39,671 bases of DNA from positions 1-39,671 of the forward strand of contig JAGDCW010000006.1 of the NCBI GenBank assembly GCA_017958305.1. The letters run 5' to 3'. This document shows, piece by piece, positions 25,093 through 34,000 of this stretch. How positions within the stretch are numbered: position 1 is the first letter of the stretch; each line of letters starts with the position of its first letter. The notes under the pieces are model-generated. The model searched no databases, was not told the DNA's origin, and saw only the letters and a program-made list of their open reading frames with translations. This DNA comes from Bacteroidales bacterium. Lineage in GTDB: Bacteria; Bacteroidota; Bacteroidia; Bacteroidales; UBA1402. The position numbers and the translations under genes were made by a program.

Positions 25093-25226
25093 GAGTGGTC
25101 AATTTGTCTGCGAAGATAACAATTCCGGGGTGATTTCCATCGGTTTTTGAAAAATAATCTTTTACTTTGCAGCATAAGCCACAAGAGGAGGCACACACCC
25201 TCTTTGGTTGGCCGAAGTCTTTTCAA

Positions 25227-25535
25227 ATGAACAAGTTAAAAGAACTGTATGCCCGCGTCAAGCCATACTTGCCCAACAAGTATGTCGCGGTCATTGTGCT
25301 GTTTGCCATCCTGATGCTGTTCTTCGACAAGAACAACCTGCTCCGCCGTCGCCACTACGAGCGTCAGGCCCGGGAACTCCGCCGTGAGATCAAGGCCTAC
25401 GAGAAGGAACGCGATGAAGCCATAGAGCAACTGGAAGACCTGCGCATCGGCACCCAGGAAATCGAAAAGATTGCCCGCGAACAGTACCTCATGAAGAAAG
25501 ACAACGAGGAGATCTTTATCCTGGAAGAGGATTGA
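25227..25535 (+). CDS. FtsB/DivIC-like septum formation protein
   Basis: 102 residues from the ATG at 25227 (MNKLKELYARVKPYLPNKYV). One TM helix (about 20-33, VAVIVLFAILMLFF) and a coiled coil (about 37-75, LLRRRHYERQARELRREIKA region) followed by IEKIAREQYLMKKDNEEIF, the FtsB/DivIC ending. By family it joins FtsL and FtsQ in the division complex as a periplasmic bitopic protein. The in-frame ATG at 25167 was rejected because a better-matched N-terminus begins at 25227. Its stop overlaps the next ATG by one base (TGATG). It may use a TACTTTG-like box at 25163-25169, but no -33 fits at the usual spacing. Confidence 0.82.
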   Translation: MNKLKELYARVKPYLPNKYVAVIVLFAILMLFFDKNNLLRRRHYERQARELRREIKAYEKERDEAIEQLEDLRIGTQEIEKIAREQYLMKKDNEEIFILEED

Positions 25536-25876
25536 TGAAAACACAGCAAAAATACGATGTTCTGCTCTATGCCGGTTATCTTTTGATGATCGTCTCCGTG
25601 GTGCTGGTCATGGAAAATGCCGACTGGGGCAAATACCTGTTTTGCGCAGGCGGTGCCGCCTACCTGTTCTACCGGGCACGTTTCGCCTACCGCGGCGAGG
25701 ATTTCCGCCTGCGCCGGCTCAACCGGATGTATGCCTTCGGCGGCATCCTGGTTGTTGCGACCGGTTATCTGATGTTCATCTCCAACAACGCCTGGCTGGT
25801 GCTGATGTTGCTGCTGGCCTTGATGGAGATCTATGTCAGTTTCCGGGCCGATTATTACCAAAAACACCAGCAGTAG
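25535..25876 (+). CDS. Small hypothetical membrane protein
   Basis: 113 residues from the ATG at 25535. Four hydrophobic segments: about 9-27 (LLYAGYLLMIVSVVLVM), 32-46, 67-82 and 86-102, with basic loops such as RARFAYRGEDFRLRRLNR. I do not recognise a named family. Its ATG shares a base with the FtsB-like stop and its stop is followed at once by trmN6, so it is cotranscribed between a division protein and a tRNA-modification enzyme. A TTG codon just upstream (25532) is not needed as start. Confidence 0.75.
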   Translation: MKTQQKYDVLLYAGYLLMIVSVVLVMENADWGKYLFCAGGAAYLFYRARFAYRGEDFRLRRLNRMYAFGGILVVATGYLMFISNNAWLVLMLLLALMEIYVSFRADYYQKHQQ

Positions 25877-26629
25877 ATGTCTTCCCCTTCGTTCCGATTC
25901 AGACGTTTTGAAATCTTCCACGACAAGTGCGCGATGAAGGTGGGCATGGACGGAGTGACTTTGGGTGCCTGGGCCGTATCGCCCGAGGTGGCCAATGTCA
26001 TGGAGCGCCGCATACTGGACATCGGTACCGGTAGCGGCGTGGTGGCCCTGATGCTGGCCCAGAAATACCCCGAGGCCTTGATCGACGCGGTCGAAAAGGA
26101 CATTCCGGCCGCTTTCCAGGCTGTGCAAAATGTGGCCGCCAGCCCCTGGCCCGAAACGGTTCAGGTGTGTCAGGGCAGTTTTCCGGAAATCATGTCCCGT
26201 CTGCCGCTCAAGACCGAAGGCGAATACCACCTGATCGTTTGCAACCCCCCTTTCTTCAAGCAGGACCTCAAACCCATCAACCAGGCCCGCAGCCTGGCCC
26301 GTCACGCCGACGACCTGGATTTTGCCACCTTGGTGCGCGGAGTGGCGCCCTTGTTGCATCCCACGGGGCTGTTTTCGGTGATCCTGCCCTTCGAAGCCGG
26401 CGAGATATTCGAAGAGTATTGCTACGAATACCATCTGTATCTGCAGCGCTCCTGCCGGCTGGTGTCTGTGGCGGGCAAGCCTCCCAAACGCATCCTGATG
26501 ACTTTCGGCCGGGAGCGCCTGGAGGTTGTGCAGCGCGAAGAACTCACCGTGGCCGGTGAGCAGGGTGCCTACACCGACCAGTACCGCCGCCTGACCGAAG
26601 GTTACTACCTTCCCGAGGCTTTCAGGTAG
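25877..26629 (+). CDS. trmN6: tRNA1(Val) (adenine(37)-N6)-methyltransferase
   Basis: 250 residues. Class I SAM methyltransferase. The SAM-binding motif is RILDIGTGSGVVALMLAQ, followed by acidic IDAVEKD; the catalytic NPPFF (in LIVCNPPFFKQDLKP) is the N6-adenine signature of TrmN6/YfiC. The N-terminal FRFRRFEIFHDKCAMKVGMDGVTLG (blocks FEIFHDKCAMKVG and DGVTLGAW) is also typical. It starts directly after the upstream stop codon. The 3' end is followed by a bidirectional terminator shared with the convergent repeat-protein gene. Confidence 0.88.
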   Translation: MSSPSFRFRRFEIFHDKCAMKVGMDGVTLGAWAVSPEVANVMERRILDIGTGSGVVALMLAQKYPEALIDAVEKDIPAAFQAVQNVAASPWPETVQVCQGSFPEIMSRLPLKTEGEYHLIVCNPPFFKQDLKPINQARSLARHADDLDFATLVRGVAPLLHPTGLFSVILPFEAGEIFEEYCYEYHLYLQRSCRLVSVAGKPPKRILMTFGRERLEVVQREELTVAGEQGAYTDQYRRLTEGYYLPEAFR

Positions 26630-26696
26630 GCACATCCGCTCCCGACAGGTTTTCGAAGACTCCCGCACAGGGGGTCGCCATGATTGGCCGGACAAA

Positions 26697-26726
26697 AAAA
26701 AGAGGACGAAATTTCGTCCTCTTTTT
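26697..26726. terminator. Bidirectional terminator, perfect 30-bp palindrome
   Basis: Two 15-base arms with no spacer, A-rich on the left (26697-26701) and T-rich on the right (26722-26726), around GAGGACG/CGTCCTC. It terminates both the plus-strand trmN6 operon and the minus-strand repeat-protein gene. Confidence 0.92.
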
Positions 26727-26745
26727 CGTATAGGTGGCGGCAGGA

Positions 26746-29700
26746 TTATCTGACGCTGACTTTCAAGGTTTCACCATCGACGGTGACCAGATAGATACCG
26801 GCGGGAACGTTGATGTCGATCCGTCCACGGGCGGTGGCTACCTGCTGGCCGGAGAGCGAGTGGATGCGGATGGCGGTCTGCTCGTTTTCACCTTCGACCT
26901 TAATCTGGCCTTCACCGGCCATAACTTTCCAAGTGGCCGTCTTGACAGCTTCGATACCCGTGGTGGGGCTGTAGGTATAGACCGTCTTCAGGATGTGGTC
27001 AATGCTCCAGGCGTTGTTCCTGTATTTCTCCATGATATCCAGTTCGTAGCTGGTAAGACTGGTATTGGGCATAAAATGCTCTTCGAGGGTGACACGGGTG
27101 TCCAGTTTCCAGTCTTTGGCAGTGGCGTCCCAGACCCAATTGGTCGTGACATCGCGGAACATCTCGGCCGTAGAAGTCGTCTGCTGCGAATATTTCGACG
27201 TTCCATACCAATCGGCAGCAGCCTTGTCCCATTCATATTCAGTGGTCATGATGCGCTTGCCGTCTGCATCATATTCGAATACTTCCTTATAGTCGCCGAT
27301 CCAGCACCAGGCGGCTTCGTCCCATATATAGGAGGCCCGCATGGAGGTGGTGTAGCTGGTGTTGTCGGCATAGGCGTATTCCTTCTTGTCGGAACCGCGC
27401 CAATTCTTGTGGTCGCTGTCCCAATTATACTGTTCCGAGTAGACTACACGGTCGTAGTCGTCGTAGAGGTAGCTGCCTTTGCGGTCGCCCACCCAGTCGC
27501 CATCCTGCCAGTCGTAATAGTAGGCATAGTAAATGGTGTTGCCGAAGCGGTCGCGGTGGACTTCCGATTTGCGTGTGCCCTTCCAGCTCCAGTTGTCGTA
27601 GTCCCACTGATAGTATTCGTAATAATCCAGGGTGTCGTTGCTTTCGCTATACGACCTGGAATAACCTCTCCAGTCGGATTTCGAGCTGTCCCAACTATAA
27701 AAGGTATAGCCCAATTGACCTCCTTCGGAGTCATAGACATACTCATATCTGCTGGAACCCCTCCAGTTGTTCTGGCTGTAGTCCCAGTAATAGCTGGCCT
27801 GGTAAATGGTGTTGTCGTATTCGTCGAAACGATACTCGTCTTTGGAGTAACCTCTCCAGCCGGGGATGCTGCTGTCCCAGGTGTAGGAGGCATCCATGGT
27901 CAAGCGGCCTTTTTCATCGTAAGATGATTCCTCCTTTTCATAGCCTACCCAGCTGCGGGAGCTTTCGTCCCAATTGTAACTGGTCTGTGCACTGATGTTG
28001 GTGGTCGGGTCGAAAACGGTTTCATTCTTGTAGTTGCCGACCCAGGTGGAATCCCAGTCACTCCAACTGTAGTTCTCATCCAGCAACAGATTGCCATAGG
28101 CATCCGTTACGTAGATTTTTTTGGAAGAGGCAACCCAGCCTTCGTCCATGTAATCCGGAGAGGAAACGGTCAGGGTCACGGTGTCGGCCTTGTAGGTATA
28201 GTCGCCTCTTTCATAGTCTCTCCATTCGGCCGGAATCATCTCGGCGATGTAGGAACTGTTCAGGTAGCTGACAAACTTGCCGCCTTCCATGGTGACCACG
28301 TGCCGGGAGATGGGAATCCACTCGTGACTGTCCTCGCTCCACATATACTGGTAGTTGTCTTTGTCCAGACCGCTTTCGGTATAGGTGTATTCATACTTAT
28401 AGGTAGGCGTCCAGTCATTGGAGGTTTCTCCCCAGACGTAGATGGTATAGCTGGTTTTCTTCTTTTGATCGTTGAAGGTATAGGCTTCGCGGCTCATTCC
28501 CTTCCACGACCGGGTCTCATAGTTCCATGAGTAGGAAGCATATTCTGTCAATATGCCCTGTTCGTCATAGGCCCATGCCTGGCGGTTGCCCATCCACCAT
28601 GTGTCATATTCCGTGTTCCATTCGTTGTAGGATATGGTTTCAGTGACATCACCGTTCTGGTTTCTGGTGGTATAGGTGGCGTAGTTGCCTTTCCAGGTGG
28701 TCTGTCCATCGGCGTAGCGACCGTTGAAAGTTTCATAACAAATCGTTTCACCTTCTTCGTCGTAAACCTGGTGAGTCTTGGCGTAGGGGTACCATACGTT
28801 CCGCTCGCCGTCCCATTCGTAGGCAATGGTTAGCGTATCGCGGCCTTGGGCATCGCAAAGGGTTTCACTCTTGTAATAGCCTCTCCAGGCATCATCACCC
28901 CAACTGTAGGAGGCATTCATGATCTGATGGCCGTTTTCATCGTAGTCGTATTCGTTTTTGCTCTGGCCGATCAGTTTGTTGTCGTACTGGTTGTAGGCAT
29001 ATTCCTCCGACAGCGTGCACTGCTTCCAATAACCTTCTTCGTCCTTGAAGTATTTGTACTGGCAGATGGTCTTTCCTGTCAGGAGATCGTTTTCATAGAC
29101 CAACATCAGGGTGTCACTGCCATAGGCATCGAACATGTTGATGCGTTTGCTGGTTTCCTTCCAGGCGTTGTCGGCGGCAACCCACTGATAGTAGGCTTGC
29201 AGGGAAGTTTGCCAATCCTGTGAGTATTCCCCGCCGTAGAAGGAAGTGGAGTCGGTGACAAGGGTGTATTCATATTCGGACTTGTCGGTCGGAACCCACT
29301 GGCCGTTCTGATACGTATAGTTGATGTATGTTTTGGTGCGGCCCGATTCCTCGTCGGTGAAATGTTCTTCCTTCCGGCCGGAATAAGGCTGCTGGTCGGC
29401 CAGTTCGGCTGCGGTGCGGGGCTCCTGGTAATTCATGATCCAATAGCCGATGTACATCGTGTCGCCTTGATAAACATCGCCGTGACGCTGGCTCAGATAC
29501 AGGGCTTGCAGATTTTCGCTGTAATACCAGGTCTGGGATTCCAGGTTGCGATAGTCTTTATAAATAAAGACGCTCTGGTCGGAAAAGATCCACTTCTGGA
29601 GCGATCTGTCGTAATACCAGTTTCTGCGATAGTTGGTGGTGAGACCTTCGGCATCGGGACCGACTTCCTTGTAGTCACTCTTGTAGTTGGGATACCAGGT

Positions 29701-30708
29701 GGTGTCGCTGTAATAGTAGCGTTCGGTGCAGTAGAATCCTTCGCTGTCTGTGCCGGTGATGGCTTTGCTGGAATAAACCCATCCCAGGCTGTCGCCCTCC
29801 CAATAAGAGGAGATCGAGGTGGTCATGCCGTCGGCGGCATATTCATAGGTGGTACGGCTGTTGGGATCCAACTTGAAGTAAGCGGTGTGGGTCACCGTGT
29901 CTTCATAGTGGTTTCTCTGATAATGGATGGTGCTAGTGGCCCGGCCTTGGCCGTCAAACTCCGATTCGGTCTTGCTTTCGATGATTTGGGCACCGAGGGT
30001 GTCGACGTGCATTTCCAGGGAGGTGACCAGGTTGCCGTCTTGATAGATGTATCTCGATACGTTCACCTCCACCCACTGCATGGTCTTGCTATCCAGGTAG
30101 GCGACAGTCCTTTCGTTGTTACTGCCATCATAAAGATCGGTCATGCGAACCAAAGCGTTGGCGGGAATAATCCGGGGATCCACTCCGAGGTAATTCTCCA
30201 CGTTGGTGATGTTGGTCTCCCGTTTGATGACGTTGCCTTCACTGTCGTAGGTAAAGGTTTGCGTGCCGATTTTGGCCAGTTCGTCCATGCTTTTGCCATA
30301 GAAGGCCTCGACCTTGTCGAGCCGCCACTCTTTGCTGCCCATGTACGGACCTTTCTTGAGGGACTGCTCTACCGGCTGCTGCTGCGGAGCGGCCACCGGA
30401 ACGTTTGCCACCTGCGGGGCCTCCAGTTTCATATGCCGGATGCGGGCTTCGATGTTTTGCTGCTCAGCGTCGATGCGCAGCTTGGAATCTCTGATTTCGG
30501 CTTCGCTACGGGCTATGTCCCTTTTGATCTCGGCGGCCCGGTCGTTGCGAATCTTCTCTTGCTCATCTATGGCAGCCTTGGCCTTTTTCAGAGCCACAAT
30601 ACCCTGAGCTTCCTCGGGAGCCGCCATCGTGCGGATGTTCTCAGCGGCAAGGGCCGTAAGAGCCGTGCCCAGGAACAATACTGTTGCAATAAGCGTAAAT
30701 CTTTTCAT
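26746..30708 (-). CDS. Large Trp/Tyr-rich repeat protein with T9SS-like C-terminal sorting domain
   Basis: 1320 residues, the largest gene in the window, in a one-gene unit. Signal peptide at 1-21 (MKRFTLIATVLFLGTALTALA). Charged helical, probable coiled coil, at about 35-98. From about 150 come YDxxG-type strands, and from about 300 to 1210 a long imperfect repeat of about 31 residues. The clean copies start at 911, 942, 973 and 1004, and a unit reads roughly YxWDxxxxxWxGxxKxExxYDxxGR plus six or seven residues. The last 50 residues (IRIHSLSGQQVA ... PAGIYLVTVDGETLKVSVR) resemble a type IX secretion C-terminal domain. By inference it is an extracellular beta-rich protein, possibly related to YD/RHS-like repeats. 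I do not recognise a named family and find no catalytic motif. Confidence 0.85.
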   Translation of the reverse strand: MKRFTLIATVLFLGTALTALAAENIRTMAAPEEAQGIVALKKAKAAIDEQEKIRNDRAAEIKRDIARSEAEIRDSKLRIDAEQQNIEARIRHMKLEAPQVANVPVAAPQQQPVEQSLKKGPYMGSKEWRLDKVEAFYGKSMDELAKIGTQTFTYDSEGNVIKRETNITNVENYLGVDPRIIPANALVRMTDLYDGSNNERTVAYLDSKTMQWVEVNVSRYIYQDGNLVTSLEMHVDTLGAQIIESKTESEFDGQGRATSTIHYQRNHYEDTVTHTAYFKLDPNSRTTYEYAADGMTTSISSYWEGDSLGWVYSSKAITGTDSEGFYCTERYYYSDTTWYPNYKSDYKEVGPDAEGLTTNYRRNWYYDRSLQKWIFSDQSVFIYKDYRNLESQTWYYSENLQALYLSQRHGDVYQGDTMYIGYWIMNYQEPRTAAELADQQPYSGRKEEHFTDEESGRTKTYINYTYQNGQWVPTDKSEYEYTLVTDSTSFYGGEYSQDWQTSLQAYYQWVAADNAWKETSKRINMFDAYGSDTLMLVYENDLLTGKTICQYKYFKDEEGYWKQCTLSEEYAYNQYDNKLIGQSKNEYDYDENGHQIMNASYSWGDDAWRGYYKSETLCDAQGRDTLTIAYEWDGERNVWYPYAKTHQVYDEEGETICYETFNGRYADGQTTWKGNYATYTTRNQNGDVTETISYNEWNTEYDTWWMGNRQAWAYDEQGILTEYASYSWNYETRSWKGMSREAYTFNDQKKKTSYTIYVWGETSNDWTPTYKYEYTYTESGLDKDNYQYMWSEDSHEWIPISRHVVTMEGGKFVSYLNSSYIAEMIPAEWRDYERGDYTYKADTVTLTVSSPDYMDEGWVASSKKIYVTDAYGNLLLDENYSWSDWDSTWVGNYKNETVFDPTTNISAQTSYNWDESSRSWVGYEKEESSYDEKGRLTMDASYTWDSSIPGWRGYSKDEYRFDEYDNTIYQASYYWDYSQNNWRGSSRYEYVYDSEGGQLGYTFYSWDSSKSDWRGYSRSYSESNDTLDYYEYYQWDYDNWSWKGTRKSEVHRDRFGNTIYYAYYYDWQDGDWVGDRKGSYLYDDYDRVVYSEQYNWDSDHKNWRGSDKKEYAYADNTSYTTSMRASYIWDEAAWCWIGDYKEVFEYDADGKRIMTTEYEWDKAAADWYGTSKYSQQTTSTAEMFRDVTTNWVWDATAKDWKLDTRVTLEEHFMPNTSLTSYELDIMEKYRNNAWSIDHILKTVYTYSPTTGIEAVKTATWKVMAGEGQIKVEGENEQTAIRIHSLSGQQVATARGRIDINVPAGIYLVTVDGETLKVSVR
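27079..29811 (-). repeat. Degenerate 31-residue (93-bp) coding repeats
   Basis: Units keyed on a Tyr-x-Trp-Asp pair, a second Trp-x-Gly about 7 residues later, and a Tyr-Asp-x-x-Gly pair. Exact 93-bp spacing holds between residues 911, 942, 973 and 1004; neighbours have small insertions or deletions. Degenerate copies extend up to about residue 300. At DNA level, CCTCTCCAG and near matches recur at the W-x-G position on the plus strand. Confidence 0.82.
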
Positions 30709-31008
30709 ACTGAAAGTTGAAAATAAAGATTAAACATTTGCCGCTCTGCCAGTTCCGTGGATGAATCAGGTTCGGTTGCGGCCAAGTGGCAGACGGACAT
30801 TTAACCGACAAAGAAACACATTTTTTTTATTATACGATGCAATTCCGCCCAAAAATTATCATTAATTAATCGTTTGAGTTTCAGTGTCTGCACGAAAAAT
30901 CGCTTCTCTTGGGCTTTCCGTGGAAAAAGAGGGTTTGAACCAGAGGGCGGACTCTTGTACGGCTGTCGAAAAAGCATTACCTTCGCGGCTTGAAACAAGC
31001 TCATTGCC
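30709..31008. other. Intergenic spacer between the repeat-protein gene and ileS
   Basis: A 300-base AT-rich divergent spacer. It holds the ileS promoter at 30955-30985 (separate entry). For the minus-strand repeat gene, TATTTTCA (30718-30725) is only a weak -7 candidate with no -33 box. No gene, tRNA or clear hairpin was seen. Confidence 0.6.
30955..30985 (+). promoter_or_regulatory. Promoter for ileS
   Basis: TTG at 30955-30957 and -7-like TACCTTCG at 30978-30985, 20 bases apart, ending 23 bases before the ileS ATG. The -7 box differs from TAnnTTTG by one base. Confidence 0.5.
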
Positions 31009-34000
31009 ATGTCAGAAAAATTTGCTGAATATTCCCGGTTCGATCTCTCCGCCATCAACAAGGAGATGCTCCGTGACTGGGATGCGAAAGATGTCTTCCG
31101 AAAGAGTACGGAATTGCGTGAGGGCCAGCCTTCCTTTGTCTTCTACGAAGGTCCCCCCTCGGCCAACGGCATGCCGGGTATCCATCACATGATAGCCCGC
31201 TCCATCAAGGACATCTTCTGCCGCTACAAAACCATGAAGGGATACCTGGTGAACCGCAAGGCCGGCTGGGACACGCACGGACTGCCTGTCGAACTGGGCG
31301 TGGAAAAGAGCCTGGGCATCACCAAGGAGGATATCGGCCGCAAGATTTCGGTCGAAGACTACAATGCCGCCTGCCGTCGCGATGTGATGAAGTTCACGCG
31401 CGAATGGGAGGACCTGACCCGCAAAATGGGATACTGGGTCGATATGAAAGACCCCTACATCACCTATGACAACCGCTATATCGAGACCCTGTGGTGGCTG
31501 CTCAAGCAGTTGTACGACAAGGGCCTCCTTTACAAGGGATACACCATCCAGCCTTATTCGCCCGCTGCCGGCACCGGTCTGAGCACGCACGAGCTGAACC
31601 AGCCCGGCTGCTACCGCGATGTGAAGGACACCACCGTCACGGCTTTGTTCCGCATGACGGATCCCCGTCCGGAGATGACCGGCTGGGGCACGCCCTGCTT
31701 CGTGGCCTGGACCACGACTCCCTGGACCCTGCCTTCGAACACGGCGCTTTGCGTCGGTCCGGAGATCGACTATGTCGCTGTCCAGACTTACAATCCCTAC
31801 ACGGCCGACAAGGTCACCCTGGTCATGGCCGAAAGCTGCGTGGCCTCCTATTTCAAGGCGGAAGGGGCCACGGCCGATATGGAAGCCTTCCAGCCAGGCG
31901 ACAAGGTGGTGCCCTACCGGCTGCTGCCGCAGCGCTACAAAGGCTCGTCCCTGGTTGGCATGAAATATGTCCAGCTGATGCCCTGGGTCAAGCCGCTGGA
32001 GAAACTCGACGGCAATGCGCCCGCCTATGTGAAGGCCGCCGCCGAGTCTCATCCCGACACGGTGTTTGCCGTCGGCAAGGACACCTATGTGGAGATGTCG
32101 GCCGAGGCCTTCCGGGTGATTCCCGGCGACTATGTCACCACAGAGGAAGGGACGGGCATCGTGCATATCGCCCCCACTTTCGGTGCCGACGATGCCAAGG
32201 TGGGCAAGGCCTCGGGTGTGCCTTCGCTGTTCATGGTCAACCTTTTGGGCGAGACCCGTCCGATGGTCGATCTGACGGGCAAATACTACCTGCTGGCCGA
32301 TTGTGCGCCTGAATTTACGGCCCGTTGTGTGGACGAGGCCGCCTACCGCGTCCACGAGGGAGAATATGTCAAGAATGCCTACGCTCCCGAGTTCAACCCC
32401 GGCGGCAAGTACGACGAAACCGCCGCTGCCAAGGCCGAAGACCTGAACATCCGCATCTGCATGGAAATGAAGCAGGCCGGTCAGGCCCTGCGCATCGAGA
32501 AACATGTCCACAATTATCCGCATTGCTGGCGTACCGACAAGCCGGTGCTCTATTATCCGCTCGATTCGTGGTTCATCCGCTCGACGGCCTGCCGCGACCG
32601 CATGATCGAACTGAACCGCACCATCAACTGGAAGCCGGAATCCACCGGCAGCGGCCGTTTCGGCAAATGGCTCGAGAACCTGAACGACTGGAACCTGAGC
32701 CGTTCGCGCTACTGGGGCACTCCGCTGCCCGTCTGGCGCAACCGCGACACCCGCGAGGAAATCTGCATCGGCAGTGTCGAGGAACTCTACCAGGAAATCG
32801 AGAAGTCGGTGGCTGCCGGCCTGATGAAGGAGAATCCTTACAAGAAGCTCGGCTTCGTGCCCGGCCTGATGGACAAGGCCAACTACGACAAGATAGACCT
32901 GCACCGCCCCTATGTCGACGACATCGTGCTGGTGTCGGCCTCTGGACAGCCCATGCATCGCGAATCCGACCTGATCGATGTCTGGTTCGACTCGGGGGCC
33001 ATGCCTTATGCCCAGATCCATTATCCTTTCGAAAACAAGGAGGCTTTCGACAAACGGCAGATCTACCCGGCCGATTTCATTGCCGAAGGCGTGGACCAGA
33101 CCCGTGGCTGGTTCTTCACCCTGCACGCTCTGGCCACGATGGTTTTCGACTCGGTGGCCTACAAGAATGTGGTGTCCAACGGCTTGGTGCTCGACAAGAA
33201 CGGCAACAAGATGTCCAAGCGTCTGGGCAATGCCATCGATCCTTTCGGCGCCATCGAGCAGTACGGCTCCGACCCCTTGCGCTGGTACATGATCACCAAC
33301 GCTTCGCCCTGGGACAACTTGCGCTTCGACACCGAAGGGGTGGAGGAAGTCCGTCGCAAATTCTTCGGCACGCTCTACAACACCTATTCGTTCTTCGCCC
33401 TGTATGCCAATGTGGACGGCTTCACCGGCCGTGAGGAGGAGATTCCGGTGGCCGAGCGCCCCGAGATCGACCGTTGGATCATCTCCCTGCTGCACACCTT
33501 GATCCGTCAGACCGACCAGAGTTATGCCGATTATGAGGCCACCCGCTCGGGACGCGCCATTGCCGAGTTTGTCGGCGAGAACCTGAGCAACTGGTATGTC
33601 CGCCTCAACCGCAAGCGTTTCTGGGGTGGCGAAATGACCCGCGACAAGCTGGCTGCCTACCAGACGCTCTACACCTGCCTCGACACGGTGGCCCGCCTCA
33701 TGGCGCCCATCGCCCCTTTCTATGCCGACCGGCTTTTCCTCGACCTGAATGCCGTCACCGGCCGCGACCAAAGCGAATCGGTCCACCTGGCCGCCTATCC
33801 CGTGTTCGACGAACAATTGATCGACGAAGACCTGAACACCCGCATGCAGCTGGCCCAGCAGATTTCGTCGATGGTGTTGTCGCTGCGCAAGAAGGTCAAC
33901 ATCAAGGTGCGCCAGCCCCTGGCGGCCATCATCATCCCCGAAGCCGATCCCGCCCGGAAGGCGGCCATCGAGGCTGTCCGCGACCTGATCCTCTCCGAGG

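Noticed and set aside
25163-25169. TACTTTG as promoter of the FtsB-like gene
   Set aside because: One base short of the consensus spacing and the nearest upstream TTTG is 12-13 bases away instead of 19-21; noted only as weak in the gene entry.
27079-29811. Regularly spaced direct repeats that could suggest a CRISPR array
   Set aside because: Period is 93 bases, repeats are degenerate, in frame and coding throughout; no spacers of equal length between identical repeats and no cas genes.
29362-30720. Long plus-strand open frames over the repeat-protein gene (also 26734-27927)
   Set aside because: Hydrophobic Val/Gly/Ile-rich mirror frames of a Trp/Tyr/Asp-rich gene; the minus strand has a signal peptide, repeats and a sorting domain.
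31012-33816. 934-codon open frame on the minus strand
   Set aside because: Antisense shadow of ileS, which shows intact synthetase motifs. The frame has no motif and the same codon-mirroring bias.
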